From the NCBI GenBank assembly GCA_037355855.1, contig CM074760.1:426501-490500 (forward strand): a DNA stretch of 64,000 bases. The letters run 5' to 3'. Position numbers and translations under genes: made by a program. The stretch is from Pseudo-nitzschia pungens. Its lineage: Eukaryota > Bacillariophyta > Bacillariophyceae > Bacillariales > Bacillariaceae. Position 1 is the first letter of the stretch. Each line of letters starts with the position of its first letter. The notes under the pieces were generated by a model. The model had not been told where the DNA came from, did not search any database, and worked only from the letters and a program-made list of their open reading frames with translations. This document shows, piece after piece, positions 33,130 to 43,567 of this stretch.

Positions 33130-35142
33130 ATGAAGCGACGAACTCGAAGCGAGGTAGGCGAGGCGGTTCAAGTTGACGAAAATGCCGAGAACTTGGTTTC
33201 AAAAGCGCTCATGAAGTTATCGTTCGATGATCGGAATGCAATCGAAGAAGAGATCCACGGCGTTTCTTGTATGGCTAGAGAGGAAACACCAGAGGTTATA
33301 AAAGAGTCCCTCGAGAACTTTGACCTAGAATTGGGAAAAATAGATCACAAACCAGGCTATCTTAGAGCAAAGGAATTGGCCTTGGCCAACTCATCCAGTG
33401 ATTCATGCTGTTGGCTTGCAAGAAGGGAATTTAAGTTGCGTTTCTTGCGTTGCGAATTATTCGACGCCCAAAAAGCTGCCTTGCGCTTTGTCAAATGCTT
33501 TGATTTTCTTTTCGATTTGTACGGTGAATATGCATTGCGAAGACCTATCCGCATAACCGATTTGAATCGTGAAGAAATGGCACTTCTGAGAGATGGTCAA
33601 TATCAATTACTGCCTTACCGTGATCGAAGCGGACGTCGCATCTACACGATTGTTGTAAACAAGAGGAAGCATATTCCGAAGCGAGTTTTGGTAAGCATGA
33701 AGTAGAGATTTTCGTGTAACGTTCAAAGTCTATTTGGCGGAGTATGAAAAAGAAAGCTCAATAAAGGCTCACCAAATGGTGTACAAAAGCAGTAGCGTCG
33801 ACATTTCTGCAGGATTTATCTCAGCTCTAACGGGAGGACAAATTTGTCGACATCATTCAATTCCAAAAGGCTCTGATTTTCCTCTCGAAGCTAAATGAAT
33901 CAACAAAATCCGGATGATAAATTCCCTGCGAGATGGTAGGATTACAATCGAATCTAATCACATGGCATTGCTTGTTTCCTTTTTCTCTCTTCGCTGCAGC
34001 TTAAAGTTTTGTTTTACGTTTGGTTTGTTCTCTCTGGTGGTACTGACATCGCAAATCATGACATCAACAATATTGAAACACAACGCAAAGGCTTAGTTGT
34101 TATTTACATTCCTAGCCAGCAATTGTACTCAGATGCGGATCATATCTTGTCAAAAATAAAGTTCCTGCAAGATCGTGCATCCGCGAATGCAGAAGTCGGG
34201 GAAATTGTTCCGCAGAGGGTTGCTGCCATCCATCTATGCTTAGCCAAAACTTCTTTGACACAAATAAGTCGTCGGCTTGGCTCCTTATTATCAAGATGGA
34301 ATGCAAGAACAAAAGTGCACTTGGGAGAATTTCTCGAGTTGAGATACATACTTCAAAGTTATGGCATACCATCCGAGCTCATTCCATCGACCGACTCAGG
34401 GAATATCAAAATTGCCAACTGGAAACTATGGATGAAATTGAGGAAACACGTCGAAGAAAACGAACAAGGATTGATGGCGGCAACAGGGACGCCTTATATA
34501 TCTGACAGTGACAGTGGTGCGGTCTCGACCGACGCCGAATCTTCTGTGAGTACAGAGACAGCCATGATCAATATTGTAGAATGCCCTTTGTCGACGGATG
34601 TGATTTTTAGGAGGGGCAGGTCGTTGAATAACCATCCTGGGAATGTGATGTTTCAAAACTTGATAGAATTGCGTATACACGAACATACGATCGACCCAAA
34701 TACTACACAAGCACGAAGACAAAGTATTGAAATGGAATTGATTGAAGAAGTTCGGAATAACGGTGGGCGGTTTTTAAAATGGGAAATCGACAAAAGTTGT
34801 TGGGTGGTTATGGGTGAAAAAGTGACCACAGGAAAGAAAACGCAGGAGATAGATAAAGAAATTCTATCGAAAGTTCATTATGCATTTCGTGATTTTCGAA
34901 AGAAAATGCTGAAAACTCAACAGAATATTATCTTGAACTCCAGTTCAACGCACATGTTCGAACGAGAAGGCTGGCAGAAACGATTGCGATTGAACGATAC
35001 CGGTGAACTCGGAAATTTTGCTAGTAGCGGGAGCTGCAGTGACAACGAAAGCTTCAATTGCTTTCAATTTGGTAGCAATGAATGCGGATATCTTTTTTCT
35101 ACCGACGGTGGTTCTAATCTCGATCTCCGTGGCATGCAATAA
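33130..35142 (+). CDS. CRAL-TRIO-like domain fused to DUF6824, two exons
   Basis: Exon 1 (33130-33690, ATG in CTACAATGAAG) and exon 2 (34000-35142) join in phase 0 across a 309-nt intron with GTAAGC donor and CTGCAG acceptor, giving about 567 residues. The N-terminal half follows the diatom CRAL-TRIO-like pattern: LSFDDRNAIEEEIHGV, FKLRFLRCELFDAQKAALRF, LLPYRDRSGRRIYTIVV, then LKVLFYVWFV and the C-lobe strand-helix pairs to YGIPSEL. The second half contains DUF6824: DVIFRRGRSLNNHPGN, RFLKWEIDKSCWVVM and a final KVHYAFRDFRKK helix. DUF6824 is a short, basic, possibly DNA-binding domain common in diatoms. The tail is acidic. A lipid-binding plus nuclear role is speculation. The stop lies 180 bp from the convergent LanC-like gene. 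Confidence 0.85.
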
Positions 35143-35322
35143 TGATCAAAGAGAATGACATAAGTTTGTCGACATCATTACACCGTATAGAAGATCAGCA
35201 AGAGCCTTCCTTTTGTTGCTAATTTTTATCTCTATTGGTTTATGAAATGGCGATTGCTAAATTACTCCAACTCGGTCAGTATCGCGGCAATCACAACTGT
35301 ATCTATTATTTTCAACTTGACG

Positions 35323-38300
35323 TCAGTTCCTTGTCATATCAGTCGATAAATGATTTGCTTGTTCGGTCGCAGTAGAGAGCGGAGCAGTGGGTGATGTTCG
35401 AGAAGAAAGAACTTCATCATGCGCATCCTTGCTCGGAATGGAAATGGAGGAGATATTATTTGGTCCCGGAGAGGACGACAGCGATGGAAAATCCGAAACC
35501 GCCTGGCCATCTCGATTGCTTGGGTGTCTTGTCTCCGATACGACCAAGGCTGGCCTGTAGTTCTCGCTACTTCCAATTTTCGAGTCAGTCTGAAGAGTCC
35601 AAAATAGAGACGACCTTGTGGGAACGGAAAAATGGGTAGGGCTCATTTTTTTCCTTTCTACAAAGGACGGACTGTAAAAAGTCGTTTGCTTAGGTGCAGT
35701 AGGTTTGGACTTGTCGCAGGCATCGGCAGCTTTTTGCTCTCTTTCGTCGAGGAATTTGCGTTCCTCCACAGCTTGCAATCTCAGTCTTTCCTCTCTTCGT
35801 TGTTTTTCGACCTCTTTGTCCAATGCCCGCTGCAATTCGTCTCGCAGCCGTTGTTCCTGTAACACACGTTGTTTTTTGATTTTTTCGTTGTGTAACTCTC
35901 GTAGCCTCTTTTCCCTGGCTTCCAATGCCCTTCTTTTGGCAGCTTCTCGTTCCTTTGCCTCCATTGCCCTCTTTGCAGCAATTTCTTGTTCCTCTTTCGT
36001 TTGTCTTTGCTTCAGACTCAGTAGCCGACGTCTCCGTTCTGTTTCTTGTCGCTTGCGTTCTTCTTCTTTGCGTTTCAGCTCCGCTTCACGTCGCTCTTTA
36101 TTCACTGCTTCCCTGATAAGTCGTTGTCGTTCTTCTTCTTTTGCAATTTCTGCTGCTTTTTGCTTCCGCCGAAGCATCTCCGCATAGCGTTGTTTTCGCA
36201 GTTCTTCTTTCTGTTTCAGTTCTTCAGCTCGACGCAAACGCTCGCCTGCCTCTTTTGACTTCCGTTCCTTTTCTAGTCTTTTCGCAATCTCCGCCTCCTT
36301 CGCTTGCCGACGCACCCTAGCTTCCAACATAGCTCTTCGCTTCCTCGCCTCTTGTTCTGCAGCCTTGATTTTTTTCTCGGCTTCAATAGCTTTGAGTTTA
36401 GCTTCCTCTTCGGCCTTGACCCTTTCTGCTTCCTCCTTCGCCTTGCGCATTGCGTCTACTCTTTCCTTCGCTTGCTTCCGAGCAAGTAGAAGCGCCTCTC
36501 GTTTGATTTTGTCTTCTTCTCTCTTTTTCTCGGCTTTTTCCAACTTCTTCAAGGACTCTTCCTCCTCTTTCTGCTTTGCGACATCCAGCGCCCTTTTCCG
36601 CGCCAAGAGCTGAGCATTTTTTCTCGCTTCGAGTTCGGCTTTGCGACGGGCATCCGTTACCGCACGCTCTGCCCTGGCGTATTCGGCCTTCCTCAGCTCG
36701 GCCTCTTCCGCAGCTTTCGCGCGTTTCTGAGCCTTTGCCTCCGCTGCGGCACGCCTCCGTCGAGATTCGGCGAGGGCCTGTTCATGGGACAAGACGGAAT
36801 GCAGGGTTCTCCCGAATTTTGGGGCGGATGCCGGGGTTGCCAGGAACGTGACGTCTTTCGATGACAGAAGAATCGGTTCGAGACTTTCGGTGATGCCATG
36901 ATTTCCTGGGTCACAATTCACGTACGACGCACTGTATAGTGGCAATTGAAAGATCGGTTCGATGTCGGTGTGGAGGACCTCACCGTCATTCAGAAATATT
37001 GACAGAGACAACTGCCACAAAAGACTGACTACTCCTCCCATGCCTTCGTAGAGCGAAAAGGCATTCCAGACCCCCGTGGTAGTTGGGATTGACTCGATGT
37101 AGTTTGTCCATTCTTGATGTGCGTGTTGAGCGTATTGGACGGCTCGCGATTCCCACAATTCCCTGAGCGATGTATTCGCAGGCAGAGAAATTTCGGTCAC
37201 GTCGTCGTTCGCTCCTCTTTTTTCTTCTTCTTCCTTGCTGTTGCTACAGAGTCGACTCAATTGCAAAAAACACAACGCCATTCCGGCCAAACCAACGGGA
37301 CCTTTCTTGCTGTATTTCGGGTTGCCGCCATTCGTGGAGCCGGTACTTGCGCTCGTGCTCGAGGATCCGGAACCCATCATCCCTGGGTTCCGCCCGGTGG
37401 CGTCCTTTTTGTCGACACCCGCCCGAGTCGTTCGGATCTTTTGTTCTCTCAATCCACGCGGATATATCACGGCATCGCAGAGACGGTGGGCCTCTTTCGA
37501 ATATTCCTTGCTCCGATAAACCTTTGCGGCTTCTACCAGCATCATGGCTAATCCGGTGGCCCCGTGGAACCAATCGACCGTTGCGTCCCGCTCACACGAG
37601 GCATCCAGCAACGGGCGGAGATTCCCGGCCGATTTGGGACCGGATTTTGGTCGGGCACGAACCGCGGTGCCCGCACCGGGAATGGTTTGCGCACGGGACG
37701 ATTTCGACGATGACGAAATTGCGTTGTGATACACCAGCCGCTGGTACAGCGCCGGCGATCCCGGTCTGTCGGAATCACCGGCACCATCGCCGCGATCCTC
37801 CCCATCGGGAAGAAAGGCGTCGATCGTGTTGCGCAGATAGTTCCGAGCGTTCGGAATCTCTTCCTCGATGAGTTGCCATTCCTCCGGGTGCAGTCCCAGC
37901 AGCGTGTGTACGATTCCGACAACACCCCTCGCCGCTCCGAGGTACGCCTTGAGCGAGCCGTTGCTGTCGCACACCCAAAACAAAACCGCATCGTGGAGTT
38001 TTGTTTCGTCTCGCCTTTCGTCTGCACGATTTGCGTCAAACCCAGAGTCGTCGTCGTCGTCGTCGTCGTCGTTGTTGTTGTTGTCGCTGTAGTTGCTGTT
38101 GAGTCCCAGCGAAGCCGCCGTGGAGAGACCTTCTTCCAGGATTTTGACCGCGAGGGACACGGCTAGATTTCTTCCCAGCATCTCGGACCTTCCGAATTCG
38201 CTCCGCAGCCAAAAAATCGTTTGCAAGGCACCCGCTCGACCGCTCAGGACGTCCTGATTCCAGACCGCCAGCACGCTAGACACCGTTGCATTGGACTTGA

Positions 38301-39495
38301 TCGTGGCCCCGTCTTCGTTGCCGTTGTTGTTGCTGTTCGTGTCCGGATCGGCGTTGAAGAGGTGTTGTTTTTCCAGGCGGTACAAGATCCGATCCACCAG
38401 TCGCTCCGACCGCGGTTTTTTCGCCGCCGAAGCCGTCGTCGTCGCGGTAGCAATGGTGTACGACGAAACCGACATGCTCGACGAAAAGCCGCCGACGGAA
38501 CGGGGCGAACACAGGGACCTGGCCGATCCCGGAGATCGCGGCTCTGCATCGTTGTTGGTTGCGTGAGTCGTTTCGTAGTGTTCCTGAAAGTCTTCCAGGC
38601 GTCGGTAGCAAACGGCCAGCAACGCGTGGGAGCCGATCCACTCCCCCCCGAGCAACGATATGCACCCCCGCTGGTGGGAGAGCGTCGTTGAATTGCTGCG
38701 TTTGAACCGATTGCTCGCTTCTCTCGCACCCTCGAGGGCTTGCTTCAGGAGCCGCTTGCACCGGAAGGGTGTGTTCTTCGCGGTGCCGTGGCCGTGGTGC
38801 TGCGGGCGGGCCGGCCCGGTCGTCGCTCCATCGGGACTCGTTCGGGTTCCGTCCGCTTGCGACAGCGCCTCTTCTCGTCGCTTGAGCAGACACAAGTTGT
38901 ACCTGGAGTGTTCCAACAGCAAGTAGTACGCACCCAACCCTCCGGAATACAGGTTCCCGGTCGGAATGGACCGCTGGAGACACTTGTGGAACATGTCGAG
39001 CGCCTTTGACGCGAGTTCTTCTCCGGACATTTTGGGTGGCACCGTCACCGAGTTGCTCACGCGCGGAGGGGGAGGAGGTGGCGGTGGAGGTGGACGCGGT
39101 GGTGGTGGTGGACACGGAGGGAGAGGCTGTGAGTTTTTTTGTCGCTGCCGTATTCGCTGGGTACTGCTGCTGCTGCTGCTGCTGCTGCTCGTCGTTCTTG
39201 TCGTCGTCCTCGTGGGTCGGTTCGGTCTCTTTGTGGGGACACCGCGGGGAGGCGGCGGGGGCGGGGGTGCCGCCGGTGTAGGAGTTGGTCGACGCACGCT
39301 TCTGCCGTGCAGAGTCCCCGGTGATCTGGGTGGTGTTCTCGCATCCCTTCGCGACGAAGACAGCCGCGCCTCATCGCCGTTCCTGCCCGATGACGCTCTC
39401 GTCGATCCGGAATGCACCAAATCACCGGCTCGGGGAGGAGGAGGAGGCGGCGGTGGCGGCGGGGCGGGAAAGAACTGAGAGAGCAGCGAGGACAT
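35323..39495 (-). CDS. LanC-like (LANCL) domain protein with proline-rich head and long coiled coil
   Basis: 1,390 residues, single open frame from ATG 39495. Residues 1-150 are Pro/Arg/Ser-rich with four poly-Pro runs, as in formins or SH3/profilin ligands. Residues about 155-850 follow the LanC alpha/alpha-barrel plan, with glycine-turn motifs NLYSGGLGAYYLL (180-192), YLGAARGVVGI (517-527), DWFHGATGLAMML (640-652), GPVGLAGMALCFL (731-743) and FSLYEGMGGVVSL (812-824), interrupted by Ser/Asn/Asp inserts. The zinc-site Cys of the DWCHG motif is Phe642, and the usual CHG of the next motif is replaced by GPVG, so all three zinc ligands seem absent. From about 900 to 1290 runs a highly charged Arg/Lys/Glu/Ala single helix or coiled coil. 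The tail is Ser-rich. Likely a catalytically dead scaffold, possibly cytoskeletal. Confidence 0.85.
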   Translation of the reverse strand: MSSLLSQFFPAPPPPPPPPPPRAGDLVHSGSTRASSGRNGDEARLSSSRRDARTPPRSPGTLHGRSVRRPTPTPAAPPPPPPPRGVPTKRPNRPTRTTTRTTSSSSSSSSSTQRIRQRQKNSQPLPPCPPPPPRPPPPPPPPPPRVSNSVTVPPKMSGEELASKALDMFHKCLQRSIPTGNLYSGGLGAYYLLLEHSRYNLCLLKRREEALSQADGTRTSPDGATTGPARPQHHGHGTAKNTPFRCKRLLKQALEGAREASNRFKRSNSTTLSHQRGCISLLGGEWIGSHALLAVCYRRLEDFQEHYETTHATNNDAEPRSPGSARSLCSPRSVGGFSSSMSVSSYTIATATTTASAAKKPRSERLVDRILYRLEKQHLFNADPDTNSNNNGNEDGATIKSNATVSSVLAVWNQDVLSGRAGALQTIFWLRSEFGRSEMLGRNLAVSLAVKILEEGLSTAASLGLNSNYSDNNNNDDDDDDDDSGFDANRADERRDETKLHDAVLFWVCDSNGSLKAYLGAARGVVGIVHTLLGLHPEEWQLIEEEIPNARNYLRNTIDAFLPDGEDRGDGAGDSDRPGSPALYQRLVYHNAISSSSKSSRAQTIPGAGTAVRARPKSGPKSAGNLRPLLDASCERDATVDWFHGATGLAMMLVEAAKVYRSKEYSKEAHRLCDAVIYPRGLREQKIRTTRAGVDKKDATGRNPGMMGSGSSSTSASTGSTNGGNPKYSKKGPVGLAGMALCFLQLSRLCSNSKEEEEKRGANDDVTEISLPANTSLRELWESRAVQYAQHAHQEWTNYIESIPTTTGVWNAFSLYEGMGGVVSLLWQLSLSIFLNDGEVLHTDIEPIFQLPLYSASYVNCDPGNHGITESLEPILLSSKDVTFLATPASAPKFGRTLHSVLSHEQALAESRRRRAAAEAKAQKRAKAAEEAELRKAEYARAERAVTDARRKAELEARKNAQLLARKRALDVAKQKEEEESLKKLEKAEKKREEDKIKREALLLARKQAKERVDAMRKAKEEAERVKAEEEAKLKAIEAEKKIKAAEQEARKRRAMLEARVRRQAKEAEIAKRLEKERKSKEAGERLRRAEELKQKEELRKQRYAEMLRRKQKAAEIAKEEERQRLIREAVNKERREAELKRKEEERKRQETERRRRLLSLKQRQTKEEQEIAAKRAMEAKEREAAKRRALEAREKRLRELHNEKIKKQRVLQEQRLRDELQRALDKEVEKQRREERLRLQAVEERKFLDEREQKAADACDKSKPTAPKQTTFYSPSFVERKKMSPTHFSVPTRSSLFWTLQTDSKIGSSENYRPALVVSETRHPSNRDGQAVSDFPSLSSSPGPNNISSISIPSKDAHDEVLSSRTSPTAPLSTATEQANHLSTDMTRN

Positions 39496-40522
39496 GTCGA
39501 TTTCGATTGATAGTACTGTAGTTCGGTTGGCTTCCTTGATATATTATTGGTTCGGACCCGAGCTTCTTGGATTTGGTGGAAATCGAGTGGAACGGATGCA
39601 ATGGATTCGTCTGCCAGTCGATTGGATTGGATTGGATTGAATCGGATTGAATTGAATCGTGTTGAATTCCAATTCCAATTCCAATTTCCAATCCGAATTT
39701 CGAATCGAATCAAAGGTCGACAAACCCAGCGGAACGAAGGTCACTATTTTGTCGCGTCTTGCTTATTCGGTTCGATCCATTGGCCAGATCCGATCGTGGA
39801 AAACCCAGAAAGAGCAACGGCGATGAACGACCGACTGGTTCTTTCGCAAAACCACCTTCCCGTCGAATGCAATTTATAAGATAATCTCTCGGATTCAATT
39901 CGAATGCTGAGCCCTTGCCCTTGTTGATTATAGGTATGATTCTCGTTCAATAGGATGTAGGAACTGCTTTTGTCATTTACCGGTTGGTAGGTTCGGTCGA
40001 GATCCTCTGCGATCTTCGGTTTTGAGAATGCAACAGTTCCTTTGTGTGGTGCGTTGGAATTGGCGACGATCGATTCATTCACTTTCTACCAGTAAGATTA
40101 CAGCAGCAATGCCAATTACGGTAAGATGCACTTATTTCGGTAGTTTTCGTGTTCCCTTTAAATGTCCGTGAGCCTCGGTGGGCGCTTAATAAGGAAAATA
40201 CGAAGTACTAATTATTACCGCATCTAAACAATAAAAATCCTTGGGCATGATTTTTTTTTTGATTTTTGTGTTGTTGTTTTGAGCCTAAACAAGACGCATA
40301 CCTTACCGTACGATTGGTTATGACGTAGATTCCACGCCTGCCGGTCCATTCATTCACGCTGCGGTACTCACGCGCGCCCGGGGCACCGCGCACCTCACTT
40401 TTGAATCCCGCCTCCACAAACGTCCGGAAAAGAAAATTCGCCACGAAACCTCCAAAAAACTTTGCTCCCGCCCGGAACGAGGGGCAGAGTTGCTTTGATT
40501 GATTGTTGACGGATTCCAGCGT

Positions 40523-40526
<4 letters not shown>

Positions 40527-40555
<29 letters not shown>

Positions 40556-40599
40556 GTCTTCTTCTTCCAACAATCAATCGTTCCTGCTCTTTCACTGTC

Positions 40600-40632
<33 letters not shown>
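40527..40632. repeat. (ATC)n and (GA)n microsatellites
   Basis: About nine ATC units at 40527-40556 and about fourteen GA units ending at 40632. Confidence 0.85.
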
Positions 40633-40633
<1 letters not shown>

Positions 40634-41563
40634 AACTCTTTGCAGCAGCAGATCTCTCCCGTGCCCAGCCAGCGAGCCAGCAGCAGAAAGCGACGAGGTC
40701 CTCTCGCTCGGTCTTCGGCTGCTCTGATTGCTGGAGGGCAATTGGATCAAAAACTTCTTTTGGACGTGGATAACATTAGTAGCAGATAGTACAGAATCAT
40801 GTGCACGTGCCTGCGAAATATTCCAGAGTGACAATGCGGTGGTTGCAGAACAGACAACGTCGGCATCTGTCTTACTAACGGTGCTGGCACAACCTACTTG
40901 TCGAAAGGAAGGGAGGCACAGTTTTTGAAAGAATAACTTTGGATTTTCAACACCTGCTGCTGCTACTAAGAGACGTGTGCCATTCAAACTTGCTTCTTTC
41001 AAAATATCTCGGGCAGCGATCGCCGAGGAGGAGTAGCAATGCCATGAAATAATAATAATATGAATATGCACAAGTCGGTGAAGAAGCAAAATTCAATGTG
41101 TCGCGAACTGCCAATCCAAAAAAGCGGTGATACAAGAAAAGTCGTGCTCGTGGCTACAACTACAAGGAACGCCAATACTACTACTACTCGGTAGTGGCTG
41201 CTTTCGCATTCTTCGTTGTTGACGACTTTGAAAATTTAGTACTAGTAGTGTCTATGGTAGCTACTCTTTGGAGTGGCAAACTACTACAACAAGTAGCAAT
41301 TAGTACGCGTAGTAGGAGCACGTGATGAATGGATCTTCTTGCTACTGTTCCCGAAACAAAAAAGCCTGTGATACACCAAAGTAAAGGGTCGTTGCTTGGT
41401 TCGTTTTGATCTCGACCAGCATCTCAAATTACTAAAAGTATTGAACACTCATATTATTGTGATAAAAAAAGAACGAATCATTGTGGGTTGTTGTTGCGCA
41501 CCACGACGGGCAAACAGTTTCGGAACTGCGGTTCCTGTCAACCCTCTTCGTTGGGTGTCATGC

Positions 41564-42022
41564 ATGATGGTCCTGCGATCGACTCTGACTTCGAAAGGCG
41601 TGAGCCGAGTTGTTGGAAGGTTGCGATCGATCAACGGTAGCAAAACCGCAGCTCGTGACGAGGGAACGTTGGCAAATCTTTTGGGATTCAAAGAGAACCG
41701 CACCATCGCTACCGAGTGTCGTTGTTCCTTTCCATTTCTGTGCAACAGAGAACCGAACAGAACACTGCATCCAACAATTTCAAAATCAGAAACGCTGCGC
41801 GTCGAGAACCTACGTAACTTCAAACAGTTGGGGTCGAGAAAGGCTGCGGAACAGCATTGGATTCACTTTTCCAAATCTGATTTGTTTGAGCGACCTACAG
41901 ACCGCAAAACAAATGGTGATAGCGAAGAAAACCGATGCGGGACATCGACCCCAACACGACTATGGTCGAAAGGAAAAACAATTCCTGGAACGAGACAGAT
42001 AGTTCGAACACGAGATGGTTAG
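41564..42022 (+). CDS. doubtful hypothetical protein
   Basis: 152 codons from ATG 41564 within a longer open frame. The sequence is basic and of even composition (LGFKENRTIATECRCSFPF), with no low-complexity signature, but there is no domain, signal peptide or recognised family. It is kept because it is the longest frame in a 2.7-kb gap. Confidence 0.2.
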   Translation: MMVLRSTLTSKGVSRVVGRLRSINGSKTAARDEGTLANLLGFKENRTIATECRCSFPFLCNREPNRTLHPTISKSETLRVENLRNFKQLGSRKAAEQHWIHFSKSDLFERPTDRKTNGDSEENRCGTSTPTRLWSKGKTIPGTRQIVRTRDG

Positions 42023-42217
42023 ATTCGAGGATATGCTTTGATGATCCCAAATAAAAGTCCCCCAAGCATGCTCTGATTCAACTTGACGCATACCAACGTA
42101 CCTTACCGTTGGTGGTGGTAACATTCCATTCGTGCGCTGTCTGCACGAACCTCTCACACTTGTCCCTGTTTGTAACAAGTTTGGTTTCGTTCCGCATCGC
42201 TGCGTGCGGTCGGAATT

Positions 42218-43567
42218 TCATGCCGACGCAATGAGTGCCGCAACGAGAATCAAACCGCCCCCCGCGATCTCGAGCAGCGACGATGTTTCGCCCAGGAGAA
42301 GGACGGCAAACACCGTCGCAAAAACCGGCTCCGCACTCAGCAGAATGTTGGCTTCCGATGGAGAAACGATCTCTTGTCCCCTTTGCTGCAAGACATCCGC
42401 GATGGTTCCGGGTCCGATCGCACTGAAAAACAAAGCGATCCACACCACAAAACTCGATGTCATCCACGACGGAAGCGAAGAAAAGGAGAGCGCGAGTCCA
42501 CCGTTGTTCAGAGCGGCCGATGCCACCCACCAAATGGAGTAGAACACAGCGACCAATCCAGTCTTGACACCCTGCAAAACAAGATCGGGATGCTTTGGAC
42601 CCAGGATGGATATCCGAAACAAGTACATCGACCACGATAGGGCACCACCCAACACGAAGAGATCACCGCGCGAAAGCGACAATGAAAAGTCAGAGGCCCC
42701 GGCTTCTGCTCCCCCACCCACCGTCAAGACTACCAATCCCACCAAAGCCACGAGACAACCGAACCAAACCTTGCGATCAATCACTTCTTTTCCAATCAGG
42801 GTCGAAATCAGCGGCGTGAACAAGACACTGGTCTGTGTCAAGAAGGAAGCACGGCCCGATCCCGTCGACACCAAACCCACGTTCAGCAATCCCTGTGCCA
42901 AAAAATTCCACAGACCCAATTCAATGCCCGACCGGAACAACGACCCGGCGTCCGCGGGCACATCCATTGTTTTCTTTTCCAGTCTTGCTTCCGAAACGAC
43001 GGATGCGGATGCGGATGTGGCTGCTGCTGCTGTCGCTGCATTCCTTCTGTGCAGCAGCAAGGGCGGCAAAAAACACAAAAAGGCCAACCACCCACGGGTC
43101 GCCGATAACGCCGCGGCCGTGGGCGGAACCGGAGGAACCTCGTACACAAATCTCAGAGAGACGTTCAGAGTTCCGTATAGCATGGCCACCATTGCCAACA
43201 AAAACCGACCCCGCAGAATTTCGTTGCCGGCGTTGCGTTCGTTCTCGTCGGTAGTCGCGATCGACGATACCACAGTGAGGGAGGAAGGATCGCTTTTTTT
43301 GCCGTGATTTTTCGGGGTGCTTGTTCTGGTGCGTGCAGGAAAACCGATACGCGTAGAAGCTTTCTTCGACGACAGCCGAGTTAGTGGGTTTCTTTGATCT
43401 TTGTGCGGAAGCCGGTCGTCGATCAACGAGTTTGGCATCTTGGTAAAGGCGGCAAAAGCTAAGGCATCGTGACAACAACAACAACAACTCAAGATGATCC
43501 AAGTCACCACGATAGGGACGAAGAAAACGAGTGATGGCGTCGAGGCATGTTTCTCTATGTGCTTCAT
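42218..43567 (-). CDS. plastid-targeted EamA/drug-metabolite transporter family protein
   Basis: 449 residues from ATG 43567. The N-terminus is a bipartite plastid pre-sequence: hydrophobic signal peptide LVFFVPIVVTWIILSCCCCC, then the cleavage motif DALAF-AAF, which resembles the diatom ASAFAP motif with an aromatic residue after the cut, then a Ser/Thr/Arg-rich transit peptide. About ten membrane helices follow in two EamA repeats; the first begins FLLAMVAMLYGTLNVSLRF and the second runs from GDLFVLGGALSWSMYLFRI to LEIAGGGLILVAALIASA. The loop between helices 2 and 3 has Ala/Thr runs. It probably exports or imports small metabolites across an inner plastid membrane; the substrate is unknown. 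Single exon, no frame break. Confidence 0.85.
   Translation of the reverse strand: MKHIEKHASTPSLVFFVPIVVTWIILSCCCCCHDALAFAAFTKMPNSLIDDRLPHKDQRNPLTRLSSKKASTRIGFPARTRTSTPKNHGKKSDPSSLTVVSSIATTDENERNAGNEILRGRFLLAMVAMLYGTLNVSLRFVYEVPPVPPTAAALSATRGWLAFLCFLPPLLLHRRNAATAAAATSASASVVSEARLEKKTMDVPADAGSLFRSGIELGLWNFLAQGLLNVGLVSTGSGRASFLTQTSVLFTPLISTLIGKEVIDRKVWFGCLVALVGLVVLTVGGGAEAGASDFSLSLSRGDLFVLGGALSWSMYLFRISILGPKHPDLVLQGVKTGLVAVFYSIWWVASAALNNGGLALSFSSLPSWMTSSFVVWIALFFSAIGPGTIADVLQQRGQEIVSPSEANILLSAEPVFATVFAVLLLGETSSLLEIAGGGLILVAALIASA

Larger units (their letters stand above)
39496..42217. other. intergenic, with simple repeats
   Basis: Just upstream of the LanC-like gene are pentamer runs (ATTGG/ATTGA, 39619-39700). 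A (ATC)n run lies at 40527-40556 and a (GA)n run at about 40603-40632. Small ACT patches occur near 41175 and 41240-41300. One doubtful ORF at 41564-42022 is listed separately. Confidence 0.5.

Noticed and set aside
40592..41089. 165-codon minus-strand frame ending in Ser-Leu repeats
   Set aside because: The tail is the translated (GA)n microsatellite, and the rest lacks any domain.
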